Notes under the pieces: model-generated
What the model was told of the DNA's origin: nothing
Databases searched by the model: none
What the model saw: only the letters and a program-made list of their open reading frames with translations
Source: a virus
IMG/VR virus record: IMGVR_UViG_3300042309_000376
Span: 1-37,474 of that record
Strand: one strand, 5' to 3'
DNA length: 37,474 bases
Program-made: the position numbers and the translations under genes
In this document: piece after piece, positions 16,886 through 25,634 of the stretch
Layout of the letters: every line of letters starts with the position of its first letter
Position numbering within the stretch: position 1 is the stretch's first letter

Positions 16886-18309
16886 TGAAAAGTTTTCACC
16901 AATTCATATCGGAAGCAACCGCATCAGCAGACCAAGCTAAACGACTTGGATTGCAAGGTGATAATCACGGTGGTTGGTATGATAGAGCAACCGGAGAGTT
17001 TGTTGCTAAAACCGAAGGTGGAAAGTTAAAATTTTACAATAAGAGACAGAGAATTCCCGGAAAGGATCCTAATCAAACAGAACATGAAAAGAATGTTCCT
17101 TCTCCAAGTTATAATGATCCTAATGCCCAACAACCTCAACCCCAACCTCAACTAGAACCTGAACCAGCAACTGAGCAGCAACCAGTATCACAAGAACTAC
17201 AAGAACCAATAGCAACTCCTCCACCAGTTCCTAAGACCAAAGGAACTCTTACGGTTGCTTTTGGTCGTTTTAATCCACCACATTCGGGTCATTTGCAGTT
17301 AATGGACACTGCTGCAGCATCGGCAGAACAAGAAGGTAGTGACTATATTATTGTACCTTCTCGTAGTCAGGATAAGAAAAAGAATCCATTAGATCCTGAT
17401 ACGAAAATTTCTATGATGAGGCGGTTGTTTCCTGCTCATAGTGAAAGAATAGTGAACGATCCTGCAAATATTACTATTTTTGATGTTCTTAAAAAGGCAC
17501 ACAATGATGGATATACGAATGTTAGAATCGTGGGTGGTTCTGACCGTGTAAAAGAGTTTGAGAAACTTTCTAATAATTATAATGGACAACTGTATGCTTT
17601 TGATACTATTGAGGTAATATCGGCGGGAGATGAGGATCCAGATTCAAAAAGTGTTGAAGGAATATCTTCTTCCCGAATGAGACTTGCTGTTGCGGAGAAT
17701 GATTTCAAAACTTATTATAATCATCTTTATACAGAAGAACCAATTATTGATCCAGAAACTGGTGAGCAAATAATGCAAGAAGATCCACAAACTGGTGAGA
17801 TGATTCCCGCAACACAAATTGTTCCTCTTGTTGATAGAAAAACTGCTAAACAAATGTTTGCTGATATGCAAGCGACAATGGGTATTAATGAGAACTGGAG
17901 TCTCTGGGAAATTGCACCCAAGTTTGATTACCAGACTCTTCGTGAGAATTATGTTTCCGAAAAAATCTTTCAAATCGGACAACTGGTTGAAAATTTAAAT
18001 ACTGGAATTGTTGGAAGAATTATTCGTCGTGGAACTAACTATTTAATTTATGTAACTGAATCTAATATGATGTTTAAGTCCTGGATTACGGATGTGATGG
18101 AAACCAAAAAATATACCGAAGTTAAAATGGATAGTAAGATGAGAGAACCCGGAAAACCAAATACTTTAGTTGGAACTTCTGGATTCTATAAGTATGTTGC
18201 GGACATGACACCTCAAGGAGATGGGTCAAATCTACAGTACGGAGCAAAACCCTATCGGGGATATAAAGTATCTAATATCAGGGAGTTTATAAATAAGTAT
18301 AGAAAATAG
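16885..18309 (+). CDS. Capsid-targeted nucleotidyltransferase-domain protein
   Basis: This 474-residue multidomain protein starts MKSFHQFISEA, very near the T4 internal-protein capsid-targeting sequence MKTYQEFIAEA. It includes a fitting prohead-protease site, ISE before A11. A segment NHGGWYDRATGEFVAK and a Gln/Pro/Glu-rich linker (residues 80-115) follow. Residues about 120-285 are a cytidylyltransferase/NMN-adenylyltransferase-type domain with GRFNPPHSGH (nucleotide-binding HxGH, H133-H136), VPSRSQDKKKNPL, VGGSDR and ISSSRMR. The C-terminal 130 residues hold a small beta domain (VENLNTGIVGRIIRRGTNY). The enzyme fold is well supported; NMN as substrate is a guess. Packaging in the head is inferred from the N-terminus. 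If true, the enzyme could enter the host with the DNA. Confidence 0.85.
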   Translation: MKSFHQFISEATASADQAKRLGLQGDNHGGWYDRATGEFVAKTEGGKLKFYNKRQRIPGKDPNQTEHEKNVPSPSYNDPNAQQPQPQPQLEPEPATEQQPVSQELQEPIATPPPVPKTKGTLTVAFGRFNPPHSGHLQLMDTAAASAEQEGSDYIIVPSRSQDKKKNPLDPDTKISMMRRLFPAHSERIVNDPANITIFDVLKKAHNDGYTNVRIVGGSDRVKEFEKLSNNYNGQLYAFDTIEVISAGDEDPDSKSVEGISSSRMRLAVAENDFKTYYNHLYTEEPIIDPETGEQIMQEDPQTGEMIPATQIVPLVDRKTAKQMFADMQATMGINENWSLWEIAPKFDYQTLRENYVSEKIFQIGQLVENLNTGIVGRIIRRGTNYLIYVTESNMMFKSWITDVMETKKYTEVKMDSKMREPGKPNTLVGTSGFYKYVADMTPQGDGSNLQYGAKPYRGYKVSNIREFINKYRK

Positions 18310-18329
18310 TAAAGTAGTAAAATCTTAAT

Positions 18330-19880
18330 ATGAAAAATCATATTGCCGAAGATCTGCCAGCAAGAAAATTTGCTCCTGCTGCCGCTGGTGCTGCTCCTGT
18401 TGATAGGGATAAAAATAAAGGAAAGACTCCAGAGGAAAGAGCAAAGCAGGCAGTATATGATATTCGTTATAAAGCAAGAAGAGAAGATATTCCTCTTCGC
18501 CAGGCATATTCTGAATACATGCAAAATAGTAGCATGGGTGGACAAGAAAGAAATATTGTCAAGCAAAGATTATTCGGTAAAGAGGGTGGTGGTATGAGAG
18601 CAGAAGATTTTAATCCAATCTTTAAGAATGTGGCATCTGATAATGTCGCCAAAGCACTCTTTAAGGTTTTTGTAGAAGGAACAGAACAAGAACCAGAATC
18701 AATTTATTTAACCTATCTTGAAGAATTAGATACACCAGAGCACAGAAAGTATAAGGTAAGAGTAACCGATAAGAATACTAAAAGGTCTTATGTAAGAATG
18801 GCAACCCGTGAGAAAATTAATCAACTTCGTGCAAATCCAAATATTGAATCAGTTGAGATGACCGAATATGGTGAACCTTATGAGGGTGAGAGAAAGAAAG
18901 GTTCTCAGACCGCAAGAGTTGCTGCAGGTAGAGGATTGGATCCTGTAGGTCAAGAAGATTCTGATATTAATAATGATGGTAAGGTAAACAAGACTGATGA
19001 TTACCTTAAGAATCGTCGTAACAAAATTGGTTCGGCAATTGCAACTCGTAAAGAAGAGTTTATTCATGAAGCGGAAACCGAAGATTCTAACACCCAAAAA
19101 CTTGATTATAAAAAGGGAAAAGTTAAGAATAAAGTAACCATTGCCCCAACCCAAGATAAAAGTGTTGGACTAATGGCACATAATGAACTTGAGGGTGAAT
19201 TGATTGTCGAAAATGGATACTCTAAGTTTCTTAAAAAAGTTCATTCTCTTCAAGAAAAATCAGTAAGTCAAAATCAACAGCAACTTGCTGGAATGGCACT
19301 TGCTTATTTGAGAGGTGAAATGCCTGATGCAAGTGAAGAAGTTAAGCAAATGGCAAAGATGGGTGAGAAAAAACTTCGTGATTTTGCCAAAACCAAGCAC
19401 AAAGGTCTTCCTGAAAAAGTAAAGGAAGAAATGGAATGTGGTTCTGATGATAAGAAAAAAAAGAATGGTGAAGAGGAAGATCCCCGTTCTATGAAGACAA
19501 AGGTGAATCTTGTAAAGAACAAATTGAGGGCAATGGGTCTTAAGATGTCTTATGAACCAGAAGGTGAAATGGTTGATGAGGCAAGAGAAGAAGAAAAGAG
19601 AGGACTTGGTTCTACTGGAGCACAAAGACAAAGACAAAAATCTGGTGAAGAAGGACCTACTGGTAGAAGACCTGTAACTTCATATTCTGGTGGACAAAAT
19701 CCTCAGTTAAGAGGTAAAGAAGGTAAAACAAAGGAGCAGAGGAGGTCAGCGAGTCGTAGATATATCGATCAACCAGGTGGAATTTATGCTGCTCCAGAAA
19801 ACAAACAAGGTGAAGGTAGATACGCAAAAATGCAAGCGAAGAAAAGAGATCAATCACATATGAGTTCAAGGTTTGATTGA
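18330..19880 (+). CDS. Large basic/acidic structural protein with EF-hand-like loop and DUF3008-like segment
   Basis: This 516-residue, highly charged, mostly disordered-looking protein holds several modules. An EF-hand/dockerin-like calcium loop DINNDGKVNKTDD spans 212-224. RKEEFIHEAE near residue 250 resembles an internal capsid-targeting motif with a protease site (IHE before A). A segment from about 314 to 370 (QQLAGMALAYLRGE, then LRDFAKTKHKGLPEKVKEE) resembles DUF3008. The C-terminal 110 residues are Arg/Gly/Gln-rich. It lies directly after the nucleotidyltransferase protein and is probably a packaged or head-associated protein. The modules are visible; their assignments are from memory. 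Confidence 0.75.
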   Translation: MKNHIAEDLPARKFAPAAAGAAPVDRDKNKGKTPEERAKQAVYDIRYKARREDIPLRQAYSEYMQNSSMGGQERNIVKQRLFGKEGGGMRAEDFNPIFKNVASDNVAKALFKVFVEGTEQEPESIYLTYLEELDTPEHRKYKVRVTDKNTKRSYVRMATREKINQLRANPNIESVEMTEYGEPYEGERKKGSQTARVAAGRGLDPVGQEDSDINNDGKVNKTDDYLKNRRNKIGSAIATRKEEFIHEAETEDSNTQKLDYKKGKVKNKVTIAPTQDKSVGLMAHNELEGELIVENGYSKFLKKVHSLQEKSVSQNQQQLAGMALAYLRGEMPDASEEVKQMAKMGEKKLRDFAKTKHKGLPEKVKEEMECGSDDKKKKNGEEEDPRSMKTKVNLVKNKLRAMGLKMSYEPEGEMVDEAREEEKRGLGSTGAQRQRQKSGEEGPTGRRPVTSYSGGQNPQLRGKEGKTKEQRRSASRRYIDQPGGIYAAPENKQGEGRYAKMQAKKRDQSHMSSRFD

Positions 19881-19881
19881 T

Positions 19882-19888
19882 CTAAATA
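19882..19888 (+). promoter_or_regulatory. CTAAATA late-promoter-like motif
   Basis: CTAAATA lies 31 bases before the ATG of the next gene and just after the previous stop. It resembles the T4 late -10 element. A 7-base match alone is weak evidence. Confidence 0.35.
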
Positions 19889-19919
19889 CTTATAACCACT
19901 TCCATTAGGAGAAAGACTA

Positions 19920-20102
19920 ATGAACTTCAATGTACTAGTAAAACTTGGCGAAAGTCTTGTTGGAATGTTTTGGGAGAGTTGCGAAGTTAAGAGATTCGTA
20001 GTTCATCTTCTTGAAAAGTACTCAAAGAGTACTGATAATGATGTAGATGATATGGTAGTAAATCTAGTAAGAACAAAACTTCTTAAGAACTGCCCCGAAT
20101 AA
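19920..20102 (+). CDS. Small hypothetical protein
   Basis: This 60-residue protein is preceded by a good ribosome binding site (AGGAGA). It begins MNFNVLVKLGESLVGMFWES and reads as two helices. Its stop overlaps the next ATG by one base. No family is recognised. Confidence 0.7.
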   Translation: MNFNVLVKLGESLVGMFWESCEVKRFVVHLLEKYSKSTDNDVDDMVVNLVRTKLLKNCPE

Positions 20103-20275
20103 TGTGGGTCTGGGAATGTATACTTCTAAACTGGGGTATTACAGTCTTATTGGCGATTTTATTAGCAACTTCAGAACTACTAGATGAAATACCATCAGTA
20201 AAGGCAAATAGCATTCATAGGTTTGTTTATAACTTTTTAAAAGTTGTAACAAGCAAAAAAAGCAAGGGAGACTAA
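20102..20275 (+). CDS. Small membrane protein
   Basis: A 57-residue reading frame starts at ATG 20102 (TAATG overlap) and ends at TAA 20273-20275. It begins MWVWECILLNWGITVLLAIL, which gives one membrane span of about 20 residues. A basic tail follows and ends with SKKSKGD. The stop codon lies inside the left arm and loop junction of the terminator. The tight coupling supports a real gene; the function is unknown. Confidence 0.65.
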   Translation: MWVWECILLNWGITVLLAILLATSELLDEIPSVKANSIHRFVYNFLKVVTSKKSKGD

Positions 20276-20292
20276 CCCAGTCTCCTTTTTTT
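20267..20292 (+). terminator. Rho-independent terminator
   Basis: GGAGACT (20267-20273) pairs with AGTCTCC (20279-20285) around AACCC, then seven T. The left arm includes the first base of the preceding stop codon, and the T-tract runs straight into a late promoter. Confidence 0.9.
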
Positions 20293-20299
20293 ATAAATA
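20292..20299 (+). promoter_or_regulatory. T4-type late promoter
   Basis: TATAAATA is identical to the T4 late promoter consensus. It lies 30 bases before a structural gene and shares its first T with the terminator's T-tract. Confidence 0.75.
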
Positions 20300-20328
20300 T
20301 CAGTATAAAAGAATTAAGGGTAAGAAAC

Positions 20329-21201
20329 ATGGCTCTTTGGGGCAAGGCAGACAATTTATTTTCTCCTGGTACAGTTGCAGTAGATTATGCAACTGAAACT
20401 ATTACAGGAACAGGAACTTCCTTTAGAGCGGCAGGAATCTCTACAGGAACTACGATTGTTATTGGCGTAGGTGGCACATATGGTCAGGCAGTAATTTCTT
20501 CAATTACTTCCGAAACTGTAATTTCAATTGCAACAACTCAATATCTGAGCGGAGCGGCAATTTCTGGAGTTGGTTATACTCTAACTCAAAAACCAGTTTA
20601 TACTTTAGAAGACTCAAATTACGATCTTACACCAACTACATCTACTGGTTTGAGTAATGCAGTTTATGGTGTGGATGAGTATGAAGCCGCCGCCAATGCC
20701 GCAACTGGTTCTAAGTATAAAGTAGCACACGCCGGTTGGGTCGGTATTCATACTTATGTTGACCAACACGGATACTTAAGAGTCAAATCAGAAGTTCTCG
20801 TAGCTATGTCTGGTATCAGTTCTAATGTACCCGCAACTTATGGTGCAACAGGTGATGCTCTTGATGATGCCGTATTCCCAGACCGTTACATTACAATTAC
20901 TACTCAACCAGTAAGTCTGAGTGGAGTTTCTACAACTGCGGCACAATCATTTAGTGTTGTAGCAAGTGCAACCCCAACAGCACCTCTCGAATTCCAGTGG
21001 CAGTATGCTTCTTATGTTGGTGCCGGATTCACTAACCTCACTAATACTGGAATCTATAGCAATGTAACCACCGCAACAGTCGGAATTGGTTCAACAACTG
21101 TTGGTGCTAATATTCCTGATGGATACCAGTATCGTGCCGTGGTTACTTCAACTGGTGGAGCAACAGCAACTTCTAGTGCAGCAACTCTTGATTACGCATA
21201 A
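20329..21201 (+). CDS. Virion structural protein with Ig-like C-terminal domain
   Basis: This 290-residue protein begins MALWGKADNLFSPGTV and has an N-terminal Gly/Thr/Ser-rich beta domain, TGTGTSFRAAGISTG, that recurs in cyanophage structural proteins. Residues about 188-288 form an Ig-like or Hoc-like beta sandwich (ITTQPVSLSGVSTTAAQSF, FQWQYAS, YRAVVTSTGGATATSS). Ig-like domains on phage particles usually bind surface carbohydrates weakly. A consensus late promoter lies just upstream, as expected for a virion gene. It is probably a head or tail decoration protein; which one cannot be told. Confidence 0.82.
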   Translation: MALWGKADNLFSPGTVAVDYATETITGTGTSFRAAGISTGTTIVIGVGGTYGQAVISSITSETVISIATTQYLSGAAISGVGYTLTQKPVYTLEDSNYDLTPTTSTGLSNAVYGVDEYEAAANAATGSKYKVAHAGWVGIHTYVDQHGYLRVKSEVLVAMSGISSNVPATYGATGDALDDAVFPDRYITITTQPVSLSGVSTTAAQSFSVVASATPTAPLEFQWQYASYVGAGFTNLTNTGIYSNVTTATVGIGSTTVGANIPDGYQYRAVVTSTGGATATSSAATLDYA

Positions 21202-21207
21202 TAACAT

Positions 21208-21579
21208 ATGAGATTTGATGAGTTGAATGAAGATAACTATATTTTATTCGCTATAAAGTATTATGAAAATCCACAATCAGTAACGATGGAGGATTTTGAG
21301 TCTGACTTAAAGCGAATAAGATATGTGAAAAGATTATTAAAAAGATATAAAAATACCGGTGAACTTAAGACTCATCTTATCGTAAATCATCTCATTATTC
21401 TCTTTAATGTTTTTAATGATGCCGCAGTTCCTTTATTATTTTATAACTTGGAAAAGGAACTGTGGCCGTCTATTAAAAGTTTCTTAATTTTCTTAAATCG
21501 TTTACCGGAATATCCCAAAACTCAGATACACGAAATTGTTGAAGATTCTGAGTGCCTGTCTCAATTACAGAAAATCTAA
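21208..21579 (+). CDS. Conserved hypothetical cyanophage protein
   Basis: This 123-residue, probably all-helical protein begins MRFDELNEDNYILFAIKYY. It contains YVKRLLKRYKNTGELKTHL and NHLIILFNVFNDAA. I recognise it as a common T4-like cyanophage protein of unknown role. The start lies 6 bases after the previous stop and the TAA shares a base with the next ATG, so it belongs to the same late transcript. Confidence 0.8.
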   Translation: MRFDELNEDNYILFAIKYYENPQSVTMEDFESDLKRIRYVKRLLKRYKNTGELKTHLIVNHLIILFNVFNDAAVPLLFYNLEKELWPSIKSFLIFLNRLPEYPKTQIHEIVEDSECLSQLQKI

Positions 21580-21803
21580 TGGATATAAACAAAATTATTG
21601 ATATTATTCATAACCTTAAAGAAGAAGGTGAGGGGTCTATTGCGAATGTAGTTGGTAATGGAGAAAAATCTCTTGGATATAATATTGAAACTGGAACTCC
21701 TCCAGTTGATCTAAGAACTAAAAATACAAAAAATTGGAATATCTTTTTTAAGGGTCTTGTAAGAAGAAACAGAAAAAAGCAAAAGAAACAGAAAAATAAA
21801 TAA
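21579..21803 (+). CDS. Small basic hypothetical protein
   Basis: From ATG 21579 (TAATG overlap) this protein has 74 residues. It begins MDINKIIDIIHNLKEEGEG, holds a TGTPPVDLRTK segment, and ends in a very basic tail, RRNRKKQKKQKNK. A role in DNA or RNA binding, or attachment to another virion protein, is possible but unproven. Confidence 0.7.
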   Translation: MDINKIIDIIHNLKEEGEGSIANVVGNGEKSLGYNIETGTPPVDLRTKNTKNWNIFFKGLVRRNRKKQKKQKNK

Positions 21804-21861
21804 TAACATATTACTACTTGATTTTTTTGTTTCGTAGAACCCAATACCCACCGACAAAAAA

Positions 21862-22305
21862 ATGTTTAGCAAATCATCTAACGAAACAAAAATTGCTGTT
21901 CTTGAAGAGCGTCTTACATCGTATGAGGTTATGATGAAAAAGATAGATGAAGCAATTCAGATAATGGGTAAGACAAGTCAAAGCATTTCTAAAATGTTGG
22001 CGGTTCATGAAGAAAAATTAGAAAATAATAATAAGAATGATGAATTAATCATTGATAGAATTAAAACAATAGAAGTCAAAAATACAGAGGAACATACTAG
22101 AGTAATTGAAAGATTTGAATCATTGGAAAAAAAGATAGATGGTCGTATAGAAACAGTAGATAAAAAAGTTGATGATGTTGTAAAGTTTCGTTGGATAGTT
22201 GTAGGAGCATTAGTAATCGTCTCCTTTGCATTTTCACAGTCCACCACCGTCGTTGATATCTTGACGCCATCCCAAATGCCTGATAGAATAGAGAGCACGA
22301 AGTAA
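21862..22305 (+). CDS. Coiled-coil protein with C-terminal membrane anchor
   Basis: This 147-residue protein is predicted by eye to be a long coiled coil (residues 10-105, with repeated Ile/Leu/Val heptads). One membrane span, RWIVVGALVIVSFAFS, follows at about 111-126, and then a short exterior or periplasmic tail. Proteins of this plan in phages include holin- or spanin-like and tail-needle-like factors. No lysis gene lies beside it, so the role is open. Confidence 0.75.
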   Translation: MFSKSSNETKIAVLEERLTSYEVMMKKIDEAIQIMGKTSQSISKMLAVHEEKLENNNKNDELIIDRIKTIEVKNTEEHTRVIERFESLEKKIDGRIETVDKKVDDVVKFRWIVVGALVIVSFAFSQSTTVVDILTPSQMPDRIESTK

Positions 22306-22317
22306 ATACTCTTTATA

Positions 22318-23289
22318 ATGGATTTGATTGATTCCAAGTATATTGGATTAGTTTCGTCACGCCTCCAGAAATTTAAGAGAGTTAAAGCGGATCTCTACAA
22401 TTTTCGCTGCCCTCTTTGCGGAGATTCTCAAAAGAATAAAAGTAAGACGCGGGGGTATTTGTATGCCGTAAAGACGAATACGAACTTTAAGTGCCATAAC
22501 TGTGGCGCAAGTATGTCGTTCAATAACTTTCTCAAAAAAATAGATCCAACTCTTCACCGGCAATATACACTTGAGAAATTTAAGGAAGGATATACTGGTA
22601 AGAACTTTGTTGTTGAAGAACCAAAGTTTGAGTTCTCAAAACCAACCTTTTTTAAGAAACTGGATCTTCCCAAAGCATCATCAAATCAACTTGCCAAGGA
22701 ATATCTGGAAAAAAGAAAACTCAATCCAGAAAAGTTCTATTTTGCTAACAAGTTTAAGGAATGGGTGAATACTCAAAAACCCACCTTCAATAAGATAGTG
22801 AGAGATGAGAGTCGCATTATTATACCAATGTATGATACACAAAATAATCTCATTGGATTTCAGGGAAGAGCACTCGGATCCTCTCCCAATAAATACATCA
22901 CCGTGATGCTTTCTGATGAATCACCCAAACTTTATGGACTCGATCAAATCGATTTCACAAAACCAATTTACATCGTTGAAGGACCGTTTGACTCCACTTT
23001 CATACAAAACTCTGTTGCTATGTGTGGGTCCGATGTTGATATTAGGTCGTTTGGTTGGAGCGATTATATTTGGGTTTTTGATAATGAACCACGCAATCGA
23101 GAAATCGTCAACCGAATATCAAAAACCATCGACAGAGGTGATAAAGTAGTTATCTGGCCAACGAATATCCAGCACAAGGACATTAATGATTGTGTGATTG
23201 CTGGACTTAATGTTATGGATGTGTTAAAATCAAATACTCACTCAGGTTTAGAAGCAAAAGTAAAGTTTAACGAATGGAAGAAAGTATGA
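22318..23289 (+). CDS. gp61: DNA primase, T4 gp61
   Basis: This primase makes RNA primers and works with helicase gp41. It has 323 residues. An N-terminal zinc finger is formed by C31/C34 (RCPLCGD) and C59/C62 (FKCHNCGA). A Toprim-like domain has IYIVEGPFDS, with the metal-binding Glu, and IWVFDNEPRN. The end overlaps the start of nrdA. The length is near that of T4 gp61 (342). Confidence 0.94.
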   Translation: MDLIDSKYIGLVSSRLQKFKRVKADLYNFRCPLCGDSQKNKSKTRGYLYAVKTNTNFKCHNCGASMSFNNFLKKIDPTLHRQYTLEKFKEGYTGKNFVVEEPKFEFSKPTFFKKLDLPKASSNQLAKEYLEKRKLNPEKFYFANKFKEWVNTQKPTFNKIVRDESRIIIPMYDTQNNLIGFQGRALGSSPNKYITVMLSDESPKLYGLDQIDFTKPIYIVEGPFDSTFIQNSVAMCGSDVDIRSFGWSDYIWVFDNEPRNREIVNRISKTIDRGDKVVIWPTNIQHKDINDCVIAGLNVMDVLKSNTHSGLEAKVKFNEWKKV

Positions 23290-25586
23290 GCAACGGAACA
23301 AAGGTTATTAAGAGAAATGGGTCGATTGAAGGTCTTGACCTAAACAAACTACACTTGATGGTTGAGGAGGCGTGTAAGGATCTTGCAGGTGTCTCTGCAA
23401 GTCAAGTCGAGATGCAGTCTGGTATTCAGTTTTATGATGGTATTACTACGGCAGAGGTTCAGGAGATTCTAATTCGTTCTGCAAGCGATCTAATTGACCT
23501 CGACCACCCTAACTATCAGTTTGTTGCTGCTAGACTCCTTCTGTTCGCTCTCCGCAAGCAGTTGTTTGGTCGTATGCACGAGTGTCCAACTGTTAAGCAA
23601 CAAGTAGAGCGTTGTGTTGGTAGGGGGGTCTATGACGCAGAGATTCTAAGTCTTTATAATGATGAAGAGTTTGATAAACTTGAATCCTTTATCGTTCACG
23701 AGAGAGATTATCTCTTTACCTATGCAGGTCTTCGTCAGGTAGTTGATAAGTATCTTGTTCAGGATAGGAGTTCTGGTTCTCTATATGAGACTCCTCAATT
23801 TATGTATCTTCTGATTGCCGCCACTATTTTCTCTAAATACCCAAAGGAAACACGCTTAGATTACGTTAAGAAGTATTATGACGCAATCAGCAAGCACAAA
23901 ATCAACATCCCAACGCCGATTATGGCAGGAGTCAGAACTCCACTTCGCCAATTTGCATCTTGTGTTCTCGTTGATGTTGATGACACCCTCGATAGTATCT
24001 TTAGCAGCGATATGGCTATTGGTAAATATGTCGCACAAAGGGCTGGTATCGGCATCAACGCTGGTAGAATCCGTGGTATCAACTCTAAAATCAGAGATGG
24101 AGAGGTACAACACACAGGCGTTGTCCCCTTCCTTAAGAAGTTTGAGGCAACTGTCCGATGCTGCACTCAGAACGGCATCAGAGGTGGTTCTGCTACAGTT
24201 TTCTTTCCTATCTGGCACCAAGAAATAGAAGATATTCTAGTTCTTAAAAATAATAAAGGAACCGAAGATAATCGTGTTCGCAAATTAGATTATGGAATCC
24301 AAATCTCCAAACTGTTTTATGAAAGATTCATCAAGAATGAAGAGATTTCACTCTTCTCTCCGCACTCAGTTCCTGGGTTGTATGATGCTTTTGGCACTGA
24401 TTCATTTGACGGGTTATATGTGGGTGCAGAACGAAATGAGTCTATTCCAAGAAAAACGATTGGAGCACAAGAACTCTTTCTGGACCTTCTGAAGGAAAGA
24501 GCAGAAACTGGTCGTATTTACATTATGAATATTGACCACTGCAATTCTCATAGTTCTTATTTGGATAAGGTTAATATGAGTAACCTTTGTATGGAGATCA
24601 CCGAACCTACGACTCCAATTCAACATATTGACGATGAGAATGGAGAAGTCGCAACTTGTATTCTATCTGCGATCAATGTTGGAAAACTAAAGCATTTTGA
24701 TGATATGAAAGAACTTTGCGATCTTTCTGTTCGTGCTTTGGATGAGATTATTGACTATCAAAACTACCCTGTAAAGGCGGCAGAGAACTTCACCAAGAGG
24801 CGTCGTTCACTTGGGATAGGTTATATTGGTTTGGCGCACTTTCTCGCTAAGCACGGCGTCAAATATGAGGATCCTACATCTTGGAAACTGGTACACGACT
24901 TGAGTGAGGCATTCCAGTATTATCTTATTCAGGCAACCGTAAATCTTGCAAAAGAAAAAGGTGCCTGCGAATATGCTCATCGTACAAAGTATGGTCAGGG
25001 TATTCTGCCGATTGATACATACAAGAGAGATGTTGATGAAATTGTTCCGAATAATTTGAAGTATGATTGGGAAGGTCTTAGGGAACAAGTTAAGCAATAC
25101 GGAGTACGGAACTCAACACTGTCCGCACAGATGCCATCGGAGAGCAGTTCCGTTGTGTCAAATGCAACGAACGGAATCGAACCACCTAGAGGATACTTGT
25201 CCGTTAAGAAATCGAAGAAAGGACCTCTTAAGCAGATTGTCCCCCAGTATCAAACTCTTAAGAACAATTATACGCTTCTTTGGGATATGCCTAGCAATGC
25301 TGGTTATATCAATATTGTTGCTGTTATGCAAAAGTTCTTCGATCAGGCGATTTCTGGAAACTGGTCATATAATCCAGAGAATTATGCCAATAATGAAGTT
25401 CCTGTGTCGGTGATGGCGCAAGATATGCTTACTTGTTTTAAGATGGGGCATAAGACAGCGTATTACCAGAATACTTATGATATTAAGACCGATGAGGTAG
25501 TTGAAGAACCAAAAGAAGACCTTCAATCACTTCTTGATGACATTATGAGTTCTGATGAAGATGATTGTGAAAGTTGCAAAATCTGA
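23286..25586 (+). CDS. nrdA: Ribonucleotide reductase class Ia, alpha subunit
   Basis: NrdA makes deoxyribonucleotides from ribonucleoside diphosphates. From ATG 23286, which overlaps the gp61 stop (ATGA), it has 766 residues and starts MSNGTKVIKRNGS; an ATG four codons earlier is also in frame. An ATP-cone-like N-terminus (KVIKRNGSIEGLDLNKLH), the catalytic NLCMEI motif (N-x-C-x-E), CVLVDVDD and CILSAINVG for the redox cysteines, and a C-terminal DDCESCKI cysteine pair are all present. The gene is intact, without the intein or intron often seen in phage nrdA genes. NrdB follows. Confidence 0.96.
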   Translation: MSNGTKVIKRNGSIEGLDLNKLHLMVEEACKDLAGVSASQVEMQSGIQFYDGITTAEVQEILIRSASDLIDLDHPNYQFVAARLLLFALRKQLFGRMHECPTVKQQVERCVGRGVYDAEILSLYNDEEFDKLESFIVHERDYLFTYAGLRQVVDKYLVQDRSSGSLYETPQFMYLLIAATIFSKYPKETRLDYVKKYYDAISKHKINIPTPIMAGVRTPLRQFASCVLVDVDDTLDSIFSSDMAIGKYVAQRAGIGINAGRIRGINSKIRDGEVQHTGVVPFLKKFEATVRCCTQNGIRGGSATVFFPIWHQEIEDILVLKNNKGTEDNRVRKLDYGIQISKLFYERFIKNEEISLFSPHSVPGLYDAFGTDSFDGLYVGAERNESIPRKTIGAQELFLDLLKERAETGRIYIMNIDHCNSHSSYLDKVNMSNLCMEITEPTTPIQHIDDENGEVATCILSAINVGKLKHFDDMKELCDLSVRALDEIIDYQNYPVKAAENFTKRRRSLGIGYIGLAHFLAKHGVKYEDPTSWKLVHDLSEAFQYYLIQATVNLAKEKGACEYAHRTKYGQGILPIDTYKRDVDEIVPNNLKYDWEGLREQVKQYGVRNSTLSAQMPSESSSVVSNATNGIEPPRGYLSVKKSKKGPLKQIVPQYQTLKNNYTLLWDMPSNAGYINIVAVMQKFFDQAISGNWSYNPENYANNEVPVSVMAQDMLTCFKMGHKTAYYQNTYDIKTDEVVEEPKEDLQSLLDDIMSSDEDDCESCKI

Positions 25587-25634
25587 CCTGATTAAATATA
25601 AAAGTGTGAGTTAATTTAGAGAAGAAAAAAAATT

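Noticed and set aside
23286-25586. An intein or intron in nrdA
   Set aside because: The gene is continuous, of normal length, with all motifs in order.
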